DNA of 64,000 nucleotides from positions 104,505,558 to 104,569,557 of the forward strand of contig CM054178.1 of the NCBI GenBank assembly GCA_028829895.1, read 5' to 3'. The notes below the pieces were generated by a model, which was given only the letters and a program-made list of their open reading frames with translations, did no database searches and was not told the origin of the DNA. The position numbers were made by a program, and so were the translations under genes. Below, piece by piece: positions 28,701 through 35,234 of this stretch (the stretch's first letter is position 1; each line of letters begins with the position of its first letter). This DNA comes from Sinotaia quadrata (Eukaryota; Mollusca; Gastropoda; Architaenioglossa; Viviparidae).

Positions 28701-31700
28701 ATTTCATACCAGATAGGGACACAGCATATTTAAGTAAAATTGGATGGAGACAAAATATTTAAGTGAAATTGGATGGGGATACAGGATATTTCAATATAAA
28801 ATTGAATAAAGATGCAGTGAAAATGGACTGAGCTACATAATATTTCAGTAAAACTGGATGATGTCACAGACTATTTCAGTGAAATTCGATGAAGATAATC
28901 TATATTTAAGTGAAACTGAATAGGGGGTGCAGGATATGTCAATGAAATTGGATGTGTGCACAGTATTTATTGCAGTAAAATTGATTGGTGACATGATGTT
29001 TACTGATGTGAAATTAGATACGGACACATCATTTATTGCAGTGAAAGTGGTTAATGTCATAATGTTTACTGCTGTGTGAAATTGATAAGAATGCAGCATT
29101 TATTGCAGTGAAACTGGTTAATGACATAATGCTTATTGCAAATACTGCAGCGAAATTGGACATGAATGCAGTATTTATTGTAATGAAACTGGTTGGTGAC
29201 ATAATGTTTACTGATGTGAAATGGATATGAAGCACTATTCATTGCAGTGCAACTGGCTGGTAATATAATGTTTCCTGCTGTGAAATTGGATATGAATGCA
29301 GTATTTATTGCAGTGAATCTGGTTGATGTCATAATGTTTACTGATGTGATACTGAATGTGGACACAGTATTCATTGCTGTGAAACTGGTTGATGACAATT
29401 TTACTGCTGTGAAATTGGATATGAACTCAGTATTCATTGCAGTGAAACTGGTTGGTGACAATTTTACTGCTGTGAAATTAGATATAAACACAGTACTCAT
29501 TGCAGTGAAACTGGTTGGTGACAATGTTTACTGCTATGATAGTGGATATGAACATAATATTTAATGCAGTGAAATTGGTTGGTGACAATGTTTACTGCTG
29601 TGTAGTGATAATACTTCTTACTGTAGAAATTTTACATAGGCAAGGTTTGTTGCAATGAAATTGGACAAAGAAAATTGCTCATTACAGTGAAATTGGTCAG
29701 AAATAATGTTTATTGCAATGAATTTGGATGGAGTCTGTTTACAGCAGTGATAACTGAATCAGGACATATATTTTTGAATTATCTCAAAGCTGGAAACTTT
29801 TCAGAAGGACACAACATCCAATGAAAACAAAATTATAAAAAAGTGTTTCAAAATAAAATATATCATTGTCAAATTATCTGCCTACTTACTTTGCTAGGTT
29901 TCTGGCAAGGCAGTCTTTACGTGATATCTCACCCATACCAGGGAAGTGATTGAGACGTTGGTATGGCTTCAGTTCACTCACACGATCCGTTGACACAAAA
30001 CTATCATTCCATATCAAGTAGCTGGACACAGAATAAAACATAAAAATAATGCTTTCATTAAATCTCTGCATGAATATTTTTTTATCTCTCTCTGGCTCTC
30101 CATCTATTAGTCTTTTTCCAATAATATGATAAGTAGTCATTCATCTATCCATTCCAAATATTATGAATTCATTCATACATTCTCAAGTTTTGCTTCTCTG
30201 AATTTCAAGCGAGCACGAGTAAGTTAGTCAATCAAATAGTGAGAACTTCAGCTGTCGTTAATTTCATGAAAAGGAATGATGGATGGAAGGAAATGGGTAT
30301 GCGGCATGCTATTTTTTTGTTTTCCCAACTCTATCAATATGTGGATGGGCTGGCTGTGGAGTCAAATCCTTAATAGTCCTTATTTCTCTTCCAGACTGTT
30401 TCAAATCATCCCTCCACCCACCTGGGACACACACACACATGCAACACAAAGCGAAAACATGTTTGATTGCTTTATTAACCAATACCTTTGCTTTGCTGTC
30501 CTTTTTGCATATTTAACTTTTATATTTTCTATTAACAGAGTCAAACTATTTAATAGTTTATATACAAGGTAGCTACAAAATTTCTTATCAAGGAAATCTC
30601 TATATGCCTATAGGTTACAGAGTCTTCTGTTGCATATCATTTAATCCTTTTGAACATTTTCTTTTCTGAGGAAGACTGCATAGAAATATAGTTTGATTCT
30701 TGTGGACATTTTTTCTTTTCTGAGGAAGACTGCATATAGTTGCTTCATCCTTTTGGACTTATCTCTCCTGAGGGTGACTCAACAAAATGAATAAAATCCA
30801 TCAAAATTTTAAAAACTCCATCCGCATAGATGGCATGAAACATAAGCACAAAGCAACAAGACAAAGTAATGCATCATTCCCTCTCCCATCTCTCTAAATA
30901 AATAATTCACTCATTAATCTCTAACAGCATATGTAAGCAACAAGAAATATCATTACTTACGCATTGGGATCATCATCTTTTGTCAAAGAAAATCCAACCT
31001 TTTCCACCATTTGCCGCACTGAAATAATATAAATATATGTGAAAGGTGTACCTGGAAAGTCTGTATACAAATGCTACTAAAGTCAGATGCATAAATCTAG
31101 ATAGAAGGTGAAAAATTTAAACAAAATGTATTACACAAAAAATATGCTGCAATTAGTTGATTGTAGCAATTCAACAGTGAATGAGAACTTCACCAATGGT
31201 ACTGGCATAACTGTGGAAAAAAGTGAGAAGGGAATGACCGTTCTAAATACTGATGTGGCACAAGCTGAAATCATGTCAACATAATGCACCAGCTTTCTGT
31301 GCACTGACTGTGACCAAATTCTGGCTAAGTGCCAGATAATACATTCTTCTACAATCCCTGTATATGCTAAATTTATCTCTGTGTGATTTCTACACCAAAT
31401 CCCAAAAATGAAATTGCCACTTGATGGAGAAAGATTTCACATTGTTGAGTAAACATGCTCAATGTTTTGAAAGTCCCCTAAAAAAATACATTTCTAAAGA
31501 ATATTTCTAGGAATGGAAAACACTGAAAATGCTGTGAAGCAGACTATTGTGTAGGGGACAACCTGCAATAGCCCTTCATTTGTACCCTCATTTGTTATTT
31601 ACAGTCTTACCCTAAAAACTTTTCAAATGTACCTGAAAACTGATAGACAGAGTATACTGGATGCATTAAATAAATTCTTTGAAGCTAAATCTTTAGATTC

Positions 31701-32478
31701 TACTAACTCTAATATTAGTATCAAGCCAGTGTAAGATGGGCTACAGAAGAAACCCATTTTGACCTTCAATTATCTGACAATTTGTTTAATCAGTGCAGAG
31801 AAGAAATGAAAAACTTTCCCAATATTCAACAATAAGTGATTTTATATACATTGTAACACTTATTTTATTTAATGTGAAATTCAGTATTGTGTGTTGTCAG
31901 TGGGATTTGAAATTCTGTACAAGGACTGTAAGCATGTTTGCTGATGCACTGGTTTTTTTCAAATTTGTGAAATTAAAACAAAAGAATTTGTATAAATCAA
32001 GTTTTTCCAATTTCCCTTGAAATTCATTTAATTAAGAACTGACGATGTATCATTTTTATTTATAACACTGACATTTTAATAACAAAATATTGCTTATCAT
32101 TTTTATTCATACAGAGCATACTAGAACAAAATATTTTTCCTTACTGTTCTTAATCTTATTTAAACACTGACATTGTAGTAATAAAATATCATGTACATCA
32201 AATAAAAATTACACTTTAAAAAGGTACATTACAAAAATAACAAAATGAAATAACAAAGAACTTACCAACTTCATATCGCGTGCCTGTAAGATTGGCTGTT
32301 ATTAGATTTTTATGACGTTTTTTCTTTTTGGATGGTATGACAGGGGCCTTAATTTCAGGTTCTGGCAAATCAAGATCAACATGCCGTCTTTTATCTTCCA
32401 GCATTTGCTGCCTCTGCAGCAGCAATGCACTGTTGTGCTCACTTGAAGGCATCTGTGTCAGTGACCCTAGAGACATAT
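1199..32478 (-). CDS. TTLL7: TTLL7-like tubulin polyglutamylase (split gene, 3' end outside window)
   Basis: Exons, in transcript order: 32266-32478, 30961-31018, 29890-30021, 26471-26629, 24775-24991, 20129-20452, 13262-13356, 12423-12564, 10249-10461, 9632-9730, 8308-8352, 4607-4762, 1527-1694, 1199-1333. All junctions are GT-AG and stay in phase for about 718 codons. The product adds glutamate chains to tubulin tails using ATP and glutamate. The ATP-grasp (TTL) domain is visible: KPPNGAQGHG, FKFDLRVYVLVTSCDPLR, MHLTNYSINKH and LGFDVMIDRKLRPWLIEINR carry the expected Lys, Asp, Arg, Glu and Asn residues. TTLL7 is preferred over TTLL4 and TTLL6 because of HVLHAYRMCRPG, the KAEAQRRL cationic helix after the domain, the FLSGRG segment, and the LNEMRIKFPGKTDAEA block near the C-terminus. 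Vertebrate TTLL7 is close to 890 residues. The remaining C-terminus must lie left of position 1199. Further coding sequence upstream (34968-35107) is likely; the start codon is unresolved. Confidence 0.93.
1527..1694 (-). CDS. TTLL7: TTLL7 exon: Ser/Thr-rich linker
   Basis: Fifty-six codons in phase 0. Contains SVSNISRPPSQMSLTGTYRF and SLSRTGVTKPASLTPTV, comparable with the SVSRPTSASRSHSLNR low-complexity linker of TTLL7. The acceptor is CATTACAG and the donor GTG|GTGAGT. Confidence 0.85.
1792..2446. repeat. minisatellite, ~29-33 bp GGAGTGAA-type units
   Basis: About 20 units of a GGGAGTGGAGTGAACAG / GGAAGCCAATGTG pattern in the intron between exons 4607-4762 and 1527-1694. The minus strand is open in more than one frame (SLHSLHW-like repeats) purely because of the repeat. 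Confidence 0.9.
2447..4606. other. TTLL7 intron remainder
   Basis: No exon recognised. Holds a G10 run at 3001-3010, a short direct duplication (GCTAACAGTTTTATTGCTAGCA-like, 3387-3460), a duplicated CAGCCTTGGTCACAGTCAAC segment (3548 and 3653), and (AT)n at 4066-4098. Confidence 0.5.
4066..4098. repeat. (TA)n microsatellite
   Basis: Uninterrupted TA dinucleotides, about 16 units. Confidence 0.95.
4607..4762 (-). CDS. TTLL7: TTLL7 exon: acidic linker
   Basis: Fifty-two codons in phase 0: PLQSMPESLPQEPTELDEDE, EESDVESPPGSPQPYHITAS, then RQSIGRPRSGAQ. An acidic Ser-rich stretch occupies this part of TTLL7 in vertebrates (SESDENEKEE). The acceptor is ATTATCAAAG and the donor CAG|GTAATAG. Confidence 0.82.
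4873..4984. repeat. (GT)n microsatellite
   Basis: Two GT/TG blocks (4873-4897 and 4915-4960) separated by GGATCATACATGCGCA, then GCAT-type repeats and an AG run. The VCVCV open frames here are repeat artefacts. Confidence 0.95.
4985..6660. other. TTLL7 intron, AT-rich
   Basis: About 75-80 percent A+T by eye. Nothing coding or structured was recognised apart from short AAATGTGAAA-type repeats near 6040-6130. Confidence 0.5.
6666..7015. repeat. ~139-bp tandem repeat, 2.6 diverged copies
   Basis: Copies start near 6667, 6807 and 6945. Each has CATAACATCCAA-TATTTTATTTAGATT, then CACAAAAATCAAATGCTATTC, then TACTATCTCAATATGATAAA landmarks in order. Confidence 0.75.
7660..7792. repeat. compound (GT)n / GTAT microsatellite
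   Basis: GT blocks broken by CATGCATATATGTATG and ATACATGTGTATG. It generates spurious Cys/Val and His/Thr open frames on both strands. Confidence 0.95.
8019..8100. repeat. imperfect hairpin, ~27-bp arms
   Basis: AATAATCTATCAGATAACAT…TTAAAT (8019-8046) is the reverse complement, with few mismatches, of ATTTAATAATGTTGTCTGATAGATTATT (8072-8100), with a loop of about 25 nt. Possibly a tiny foldback or MITE remnant; no target duplication was identified. Confidence 0.65.
8308..8352 (-). CDS. TTLL7: probable small TTLL7 exon (45 nt)
   Basis: Acceptor CATTTTAAG, fifteen codons DSHLHVPKFSYSHGS, donor TCA|GTAAGT. Phase 0 on both sides fits its neighbours. The region is a poorly conserved Ser-rich linker in TTLL7, so homology cannot confirm it. 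The strong donor and phase are the evidence. Confidence 0.5.
9404..9442 (-). other. possible duplicated cassette exon of TTLL7 (39 nt)
   Basis: On the minus strand an acceptor TTGTTTTAG precedes 39 open nucleotides reading GCCNTSRVSFRHK, followed by AAG|GTAGTG. The last ten codons resemble the end of the exon at 9632-9730 (STSKASYRHK), in the same frame. Length and phase (0 to 0) would let it be included without a frameshift. It may equally be an unspliced relic of tandem duplication. Confidence 0.35.
9404..9660 (-). repeat. tandem duplication of exon end and 5' splice site (~75-85 bp units)
   Basis: Four units share GCTAAAATTA-, TTATGTC- and ATGAA/CACAAAG-type landmarks: the true exon end near 9622-9660 and three intronic copies starting near 9391, 9472 and 9540. 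The outermost copy keeps open codons and a GT; the two middle copies have lost the CTTATG/GT junction. Confidence 0.6.
9632..9730 (-). CDS. TTLL7: TTLL7 exon: EEDILDMLAEYE
   Basis: Thirty-three codons in phase 0. EEDILDMLAEYE matches EEDILDLLEQCE of vertebrate TTLL7, then a variable tail ends SYRHK at the donor AAG|GTAATT. The acceptor is GATCTCTAG. Sequence resembling the last ~30 nt of this exon recurs in the intron just downstream (see 9404-9442). Confidence 0.9.
10249..10461 (-). CDS. TTLL7: TTLL7 exon: FRRIFP / FLSGRG region
   Basis: Seventy-one codons in phase 0: KELLVKVRKAAARESFENQN, CGRFRRIFPCDDRAR, then SFSLFLSGRGTLLQREIE. This aligns with YRRIYPPEDKA and TFLSGRAASFQREL of vertebrate TTLL7. 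The donor GAG|GTTTGC is weak (T at +3 and +4). Confidence 0.93.
10462..12422. other. TTLL7 intron with LTR-like fragment
   Basis: No exon. The open frame at 10933-11325 (+) shows no recognisable family. 11500-11940 resembles 16370-16740 (see separate entry). A (TA)n run lies near 12090-12112. Confidence 0.45.
11500..11940 (+). mobile_element. possible LTR-retroelement fragment, copy A
   Basis: Shares ordered landmarks with 16370-16740: CCCCACCCCA-GTGT, GGATGA/GGATGG-CTGACTAAC-like, AATAAATT, a TGTC…TTTTG block, ACACTTYACCC, CAGAATAAAAT, and a final TGGTGACAA that could be a primer-binding site. No open reading frame remains. Confidence 0.35.
12423..12564 (-). CDS. TTLL7: TTLL7 exon: post-catalytic cationic helix
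   Basis: Encodes ASDKKRNIAAQKAEAQRRLF followed by a Lys/Glu-rich stretch ending KKKEEL. Vertebrate TTLL7 has DKRRNLAKQKAEAQRRL here, within the cationic microtubule-binding region. The acceptor is TTTTGACAG and the donor TTG|GTTAGG. Confidence 0.93.
12575..12975. repeat. diverged tandem repeat (TTATTAAATTATTTTAGT core)
   Basis: At least six copies of a CAAGTTATTAAATTATTTTAGTTATTTTATATACCAAGCAT-like unit of roughly 50-130 bp, starting just upstream of the TTLL7 exon 12423-12564. The phrases CAGGTTTGTCTTTAT and AGCAATTATTTCAATCC recur. Confidence 0.8.
13262..13356 (-). CDS. TTLL7: TTLL7 exon: INRSPSFGTDEKID
   Basis: Encodes INRSPSFGTDEKIDFDIK, then SALLEDSFKLLHI. Asn of INRSPS is the conserved metal/ATP ligand. 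The exon lacks an ATG; it was found by homology. The acceptor is TTGTTTAG and the donor AA|GTGAGC. Confidence 0.95.
15720..15870. repeat. purine-rich GAGAAR-type repeat
   Basis: Repeated AATGAGAAG / ACGAGAAACAT / GAAATGAG motifs, irregular unit. The minus strand is open (FLISSH-like) as a by-product. Confidence 0.7.
16370..16740 (+). mobile_element. possible LTR-retroelement fragment, copy B
   Basis: Ordered similarity to 11500-11940 as described there, ending …GGTTTTGGTGACAATTATT. TTLL7 exons lie between the two copies, so they cannot be the two ends of one recent insertion. They are best read as separate solo or 5' fragments. 14650-16370 may be further parts of the same element; no gag/pol was recognised. 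Confidence 0.35.
18221..18395 (-). other. exon-like open island with WEPFYV motif
   Basis: Open for 58 codons on the minus strand, richer in GC than its surroundings, with a possible acceptor (AAACAG) and donor (ACAG|GTAAAT). It encodes TDWMHTSGRKYVYELKNGRQ then GWEPFYVREIRTSVD. GWEPFYV also occurs in B4GAT1/LARGE-type glycosyltransferases, but the flanks do not match. Its phase (needs 2 nt, ends 0) does not fit insertion between the adjacent TTLL7 exons. It could be a relic exon of another gene. Confidence 0.35.
18425..18557. repeat. ~62-bp direct duplication
   Basis: CAATGCAGTGCCTAGGTGGAA…GGATGGTGTGAGAATGAAGTGATGG is repeated once, with few differences. Confidence 0.85.
18583..18740. repeat. 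30-bp minisatellite (CCATCAGCCCAGTCATATCC)
   Basis: Five units of CATTCTCTCCATCAGCCCAG+TCATATCCAA. The unit is a multiple of three, so one frame stays open (SAQSYPTFSP repeats). Confidence 0.92.
20129..20452 (-). CDS. TTLL7: TTLL7 exon: catalytic C-lobe
   Basis: The longest exon, 108 codons in phase 0. It encodes NQLYMHLTNYSINKHN, a GSKRSI-containing loop, VVK-like IIKTLIVAEPHVLHAYRMCR, and SVCFEVLGFDVMIDRKLRPW ending at LIE. The final Glu is the metal-binding acidic residue and the adjoining Asn is at the start of the next exon. HVLHAYRMCRPG is a strong TTLL7 marker. Confidence 0.97.
20500..20840. repeat. degenerate AACCTAACAAAACTCAAAAC repeat
   Basis: Loose tandem copies of roughly 80 bp with CATACTGAAAACCTAAC / AAAACTCAAAACA / CACATCTATCAT phrases, upstream of the exon 20129-20452 in the transcript. 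Confidence 0.6.
21837..22499 (+). mobile_element. piggyBac-type non-autonomous element (663 bp)
   Basis: Flanked on both sides by TTAA (21833-21836 and 22500-22503). The left end reads CCCTTTCCTGGGCACAGTGG and the right end, reverse-complemented, CTCTTTATTGGGCACATG, so the terminal inverted repeats match at TTT-TGGGCACA. TTAA duplications with a C-rich TIR start are the hallmark of piggyBac. An internal 47-codon frame (22077-22217) has the acidic start typical of piggyBac transposases, then stops. Confidence 0.82.
22077..22217 (+). pseudogene. truncated piggyBac transposase N-terminus
   Basis: Starts AAATGG and reads MDYESVSDSEEFTGFNLLDN, then an acidic EVGEVDFESDNEINSDISIS before a TAG. Acidic Ser/Asp/Glu N-termini precede the catalytic domain in piggyBac transposases. 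The catalytic part is missing, so it is a remnant. Confidence 0.6.
22735..24365 (-). mobile_element. hAT-family DNA transposon relic
   Basis: The left end CAGTGCTGTCCAACCTTTATC and the right end, reverse-complemented, CAGGGATCGGCAATC both fit hAT termini. The inside encodes pieces of a hAT transposase in order on the minus strand. The flanking 8-mers (ATCTACAT and GTGCAGTG) do not match, so either the true ends differ or the flanks have decayed. The N-terminal half of the transposase appears deleted. Confidence 0.75.
23311..24175 (-). pseudogene. broken hAT transposase
   Basis: Pieces in order: QFKTLVEEYETNYGDLVLHT and DVHWLSRGKVLQ near 24070-24175, ELLIHLQ near 24000, FVDNPLTSDIS near 23690-23730, then the dimerisation domain at 23311-23613 (EFWMKYV, FGNTYVCEAGFSAMTNIKSK, LTDENLESL). 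Frames shift and stops intervene, so it is inactive. The style matches the ZBED5/SCAND3-like (Buster/Charlie) hAT branch. Confidence 0.85.
24775..24991 (-). CDS. TTLL7: TTLL7 exon: FDLRVYVLVTSCDPLR core
   Basis: Encodes ISLYRNAEKIPPNENFVVQE, then IDKPLLLDGFKFDLRVYVLV and SCDPLRVFLFNDGLVR. It contains the Asp-Leu-Arg pair expected in the active site. The acceptor is ATTACAG and the donor TTG|GTGAGT. The exon ends in phase 0, ENNL joining NQLYMH. Confidence 0.96.
25215..25770. repeat. ~35-bp minisatellite with embedded GTAAGT on the minus strand
   Basis: About 15 diverged units of ACAGACAAACTTACATGAAG+AAATAATGACAATT. Read on the transcribed strand, many units contain TGTAAGTTTGT, a consensus 5' splice-site hexamer. 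It lies in the intron between exons 26471-26629 and 24775-24991. Confidence 0.88.
26262..26445. repeat. ~60-bp tandem repeat, three copies
   Basis: Copies of AATACTTTCTCATTTCATCA+TAATAAATTATGATACCACT, ending against the TTLL7 exon 26471-26629 donor region. Confidence 0.85.
26471..26629 (-). CDS. TTLL7: TTLL7 exon: ATP-grasp P-loop-like segment
   Basis: Encodes MQKSFPDEYNFIPHTWILPA through TFITKPPNGAQGHG. The Lys-Pro-…-Gly-His-Gly element contacts ATP phosphates in the TTL fold. The donor reads GG|GTCAGT, a less common 5' splice site (C at +3). It is supported by exact restoration of GHG-ISL with the next exon. Confidence 0.93.
27090..27425. repeat. ~60-66-bp tandem repeat, five to six copies
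   Basis: Units share GATGAAAGCATGAAACATAA+CATATTTTATACAAATCAGT+TTCCTTACTTTTTGATGCAC. Copies are nearly identical, suggesting recent expansion. Confidence 0.93.
27590..29760. repeat. 2.2-kb degenerate ~30-bp satellite array
   Basis: Dozens of variants of TTTCAGTGAAATTGGATGGG+GACACAGCATA. It grades from TTTCAGTGAAA-type units (27.6-28.8 kb) to TTGCAGTGAAACTGGTTGGTG+ACATAATGTTTAC units (28.9-29.75 kb), with a local burst of near-identical CAGTGAAAACGGACAGGGAC units at 28347-28465. It fills most of the intron between exons 29890-30021 and 26471-26629. Open frames on both strands are repeat artefacts. Confidence 0.92.
29890..30021 (-). CDS. TTLL7: TTLL7 exon: NHFPGMGEISRKD segment
   Basis: Encodes YLIWNDSFVS, then ELKPYQRLNHFPGMGEI and SRKDCLARNLAK. 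The LNHFPG…RKD signature is shared by glutamylating TTLLs and lies N-terminal to the ATP-grasp core. The acceptor is TGTGTCCAG and the donor AA|GTAAGT. Confidence 0.95.
30022..30960. other. TTLL7 intron
   Basis: No gene recognised. 30640-30780 has two to three copies of TTTTCTTTTCTGAGGAAGAC+TGCATA about 70 bp apart. (CA)n is at 30428-30440. Confidence 0.5.
30961..31018 (-). CDS. TTLL7: TTLL7 exon: VRQMVEKVGFSL segment
   Basis: A short 58-nt exon with acceptor TATTTCAG and donor GC|GTAAGTAAG. It encodes RQMVEKVGFSLTKDDDPNA, bridging the TTL entry strand to YLIWNDSFVS in the next exon. It is too short to appear as an independent open frame; it was placed by homology and phase. Confidence 0.9.
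31270..31600 (+). pseudogene. relic mariner-type transposase C-terminus
   Basis: With stops and frameshifts, the plus strand reads NAPAFCALTVTKFWL, then LCDFYTKSQK, LMEKDF and EWKTLKM. This is the order of the mariner landmarks NAPAH, CDFFLFPK-like, LKGKRF-like and the terminal W block. The Asp before NAPA is lost. It lies in the intron between exons 30961-31018 and 32266-32478, antisense to TTLL7. Terminal repeats were not identified. Confidence 0.55.
32266..32478 (-). CDS. TTLL7: TTLL7 exon: basic region and start of TTL domain
   Basis: Encodes a Gln/Arg-rich helix (LLLQRQQMLEDKRRHVDL), an acidic-Pro linker, then KKKKRHKNLITANLTGTRYE. This matches the KKKKKGTITANVAGTKFE entry to the TTL domain in vertebrate TTLL7. 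The donor is GAAGTTG|GTAAGT and the acceptor TTAATAG has a weak pyrimidine tract. It leaves phase 1. Confidence 0.88.
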
Positions 32479-32884
32479 CTATTAACCAAAAATAATTATA
32501 CTGTAGAATTGCTTGTATGATTAGTGACAAGTGCAAAAGTAAAAATAATTTATTTCTGTTGTCCATCCTAACTATTTTAGTTTCTCATTCAAATAAAAGT
32601 TTTCCTCTATTATCATTGGACTCTTGCTTTCAAATATAATAAATTAATAAAGTATAAATAAATCTTATTGAGTTATATGAATAAACAAACAATTACAAAC
32701 TTTAATCAGAAATAAATCACCAGACATCCTACCAAAAGTAGCCGCTTTATAATTTATTTTTTTTACTAGGAAGAAAAGATAATACTTAACAGAAACATAA
32801 ATATAATTCAAAATATGTTACTTTAAAGTGAATCAAAGCTAGGTAGGTAAGATAAAGAAAAGTAAGACAAGATGAGATAGGACA

Positions 32885-33455
32885 AAACAAGATAACAGAC
32901 AGAATGATGCTAAACAGACAAAATGATACTAAACAGACAGAATGATACTAAACAGAGAGAATGACACTAAACAGACAGAATTACACTAAACAGACAAAAT
33001 GACACTTAACAGACAGAATTACACTAAACAGACAGAATGACACTAAACAGACACAAAGATACTAAACAGACTGAATGACACTAAACAGGCAGAATTATAC
33101 TAAACAGACAGAATTACACTTAACAGACAGAATTACACTAAACAGACAGAATGACACTAAACAGACACAATGATACTAAACAGACAGAATTACACTAAAC
33201 AGACAGAATGACACTAAACAGACAGAATGACACTAAACAGACAGAATGACACTAAACAGACACAAAGATACTAAACAGACTGAATGACACTAAACAGACA
33301 GAATTATACTAAACAGTCAGAATGATACTAAACAGACAGAATGACACTAAACAGACACAATGATACTAAACAAACAGACACAATGATACTAAACAGACAG
33401 AATGACACTAAACAGAAAGAATGATACTAAATAGACACAATGATACTAAACAGAT
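32885..33455. repeat. 19-bp minisatellite (GACACTAAACAGACAGAAT)
   Basis: About 30 units, mutually variable at the GAC/GAT and AAT/CAA positions. Located in the intron upstream of exon 32266-32478. Confidence 0.95.
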
Positions 33456-33575
33456 GGAAGATAGATCAATATATGCACATATTAGATGTAGAGAAACCAC
33501 AATAACCTCAATAATCCAAACTAACCAATTAAAATGGGGAGTGGGGGTGGGGATTGGGAGGTTGAAGTATCTTGA

Positions 33576-33576
<1 letters not shown>

Positions 33577-33609
<33 letters not shown>
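33577..33609. repeat. (GT)n microsatellite
   Basis: Uninterrupted GT run, about 15 units. Confidence 0.95.
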
Positions 33610-33610
<1 letters not shown>

Positions 33611-34967
33611 TTCATATTACTGAAAAAATCATGAAGAAATTAATTATGTTTAAGTGACAAACAGATACAACAGAGGGCACAGCAAAAAGAATACTATTAA
33701 CAGCACTGACACTCATAAGTGTAAAAGTATTTCTTTCACTATTTAACAGGTATAATTATTAACAAAAATATAAATTGTAATCAACAGCTTAGTGAAAAGG
33801 TAATGAATAAATATATTATGCTACTGTGACAATATAAACATGCAGTACTGTGCCACAGAAAGACACATCAAGTGTATCCATAGTTTACAAATATAGTGTA
33901 AATTTACATAAATGATTTATAGTACATTATTTATGTGCATACAATAAACATTTTACTGAAAAAGTCACATATAATTAAATGAGTTAAAATGATAACATAC
34001 AGACAGCCTCAAGACAGCTACCAACATATTGCTGATAGCATTTATTTACACTCTGAAAATGTGTGAAACTATATTCAAGATTCAGACACTGTTTTTGATT
34101 ACTGGGAATCTGAGGTTAGATTACTGAGTGTGCACACATAAAATATATTATAAGTGATCCTGTACCAGACTACATCAAAGAAGAACAAGGAATGATATAA
34201 GTTTTGCAAACTGAAGGACTACCCTCAACAGAGAGTCAGTGAAGAATGTTAGCACAATCTGTGAGAGTTTTTTTAATCATCAAATGTGAGCAAGCAGGTA
34301 AACAACTCTAAAAATAGATGAACATGGTTTACTCGAACAGCCAGAAGACAATAGGCAATATGTTGATGCAATGATCAAGAATATAAGAATGTAAAAACTG
34401 GTGGAGGAAGAGACCAATGCATTGAAATGGAATGTAATTACACAGAAACCAGAAACATAATATTTGTTTAAATGTAAATCTTTAAAATAAAAACTATGTA
34501 AAGCTTGTGCCTTACTTTTTAAAAATATATATATTAGTAGTGTAATTCTGAATGCAAAAAAAAAATGTGAAATGCCCACTGCTATTTTCCACATGTACAC
34601 ACACACTCTCACTCTCTGCTTCACAGAGAATCAGCTTGCCATGCACCCTGCAAAATGTAATCATGTGTATATTTTTCAAAGTCCAAGTACACTTTGTTTT
34701 TGAAGGAACAAATATTAGAAAGAGAGAAAGATACAAATAAAAAGACAGAAAGAGACAAAAAAAACCAAGAGAAAATAAACAAATAATTATGTTTATTTTC
34801 TTATTAGGTCCATGGTCTATTTTAACAAAAGACAAAATATTGTAAATATTATAAAAAATATTTATGAACAAGAGAAAGAGAGAGATTTTCACTAATTTTT
34901 TTAAAAGTTACCTAAGCTCATTTCATCAACAAAATTACAGAAAGAAAAATGTAAATTATATTCCTAC
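33610..34967. other. TTLL7 intron, nothing recognised
   Basis: AT-rich sequence. The open frames here show only transmembrane-like low complexity, with no family. Confidence 0.5.
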
Positions 34968-35107
34968 CTCTATCCATGGAGGAAAGAGAAGTGAGTGACA
35001 AGCTTTGACGAAGGCCTGGCATCGATATCCCTGTTAAAGTTGACCTTATTCTGGACTTCTCTTTACTCCACCTTGAGGATAAGAAACTGGAAGCAACAGT
35101 ATTTTTC
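34968..35107 (-). CDS. TTLL7: TTLL7 5' exon, probably coding (start codon uncertain)
   Basis: The exon ends at a GTAGGAA donor, is preceded by an acceptor in TTATTCTCAG, and its reading frame joins the 32266-32478 exon in phase (…SSMDR|DMSLGS…). It encodes a Ser/Thr/Arg-rich stretch that resembles no known domain. There are in-frame ATGs inside it (MPGLRQ, MDRDMS). A better-context ATG lies upstream at 35220 (CACAATGG) in a possible exon 35188-35228. The 80-nt intron between them would break the frame, so either translation starts inside this exon or one boundary is misplaced. Confidence 0.6.
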
Positions 35108-35187
35108 CTGAGAATAAGTTATTAATTATGCTGAGATATTACAGATAGTCTTAGCGGAATCTTCGGTAAAGATTTTGGTGTGATCAC

Positions 35188-35228
35188 CTGTGATCCTGCC
35201 ATTTTGTTTGCACTAGCCATTGTGCTTG
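35188..35228 (-). CDS. TTLL7: possible TTLL7 first coding or 5' UTR exon
   Basis: An acceptor-like TTATTTTAG precedes an ATG at 35220 with A at -3 and G at +4. The frame reads MASANKMAGSQ up to a CAG|GTGATC donor. Joining it to 34968-35107 would shift the frame, so it may be a 5' UTR exon with an upstream ATG, or the donor may be elsewhere. Confidence 0.3.
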
Positions 35229-35234
35229 CTAAAA

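Noticed and set aside
29066..29564. 152-codon (minus) and 105-codon (plus) frames
   Set aside because: Both come from the ~30-bp satellite array; regular repeats without homology.
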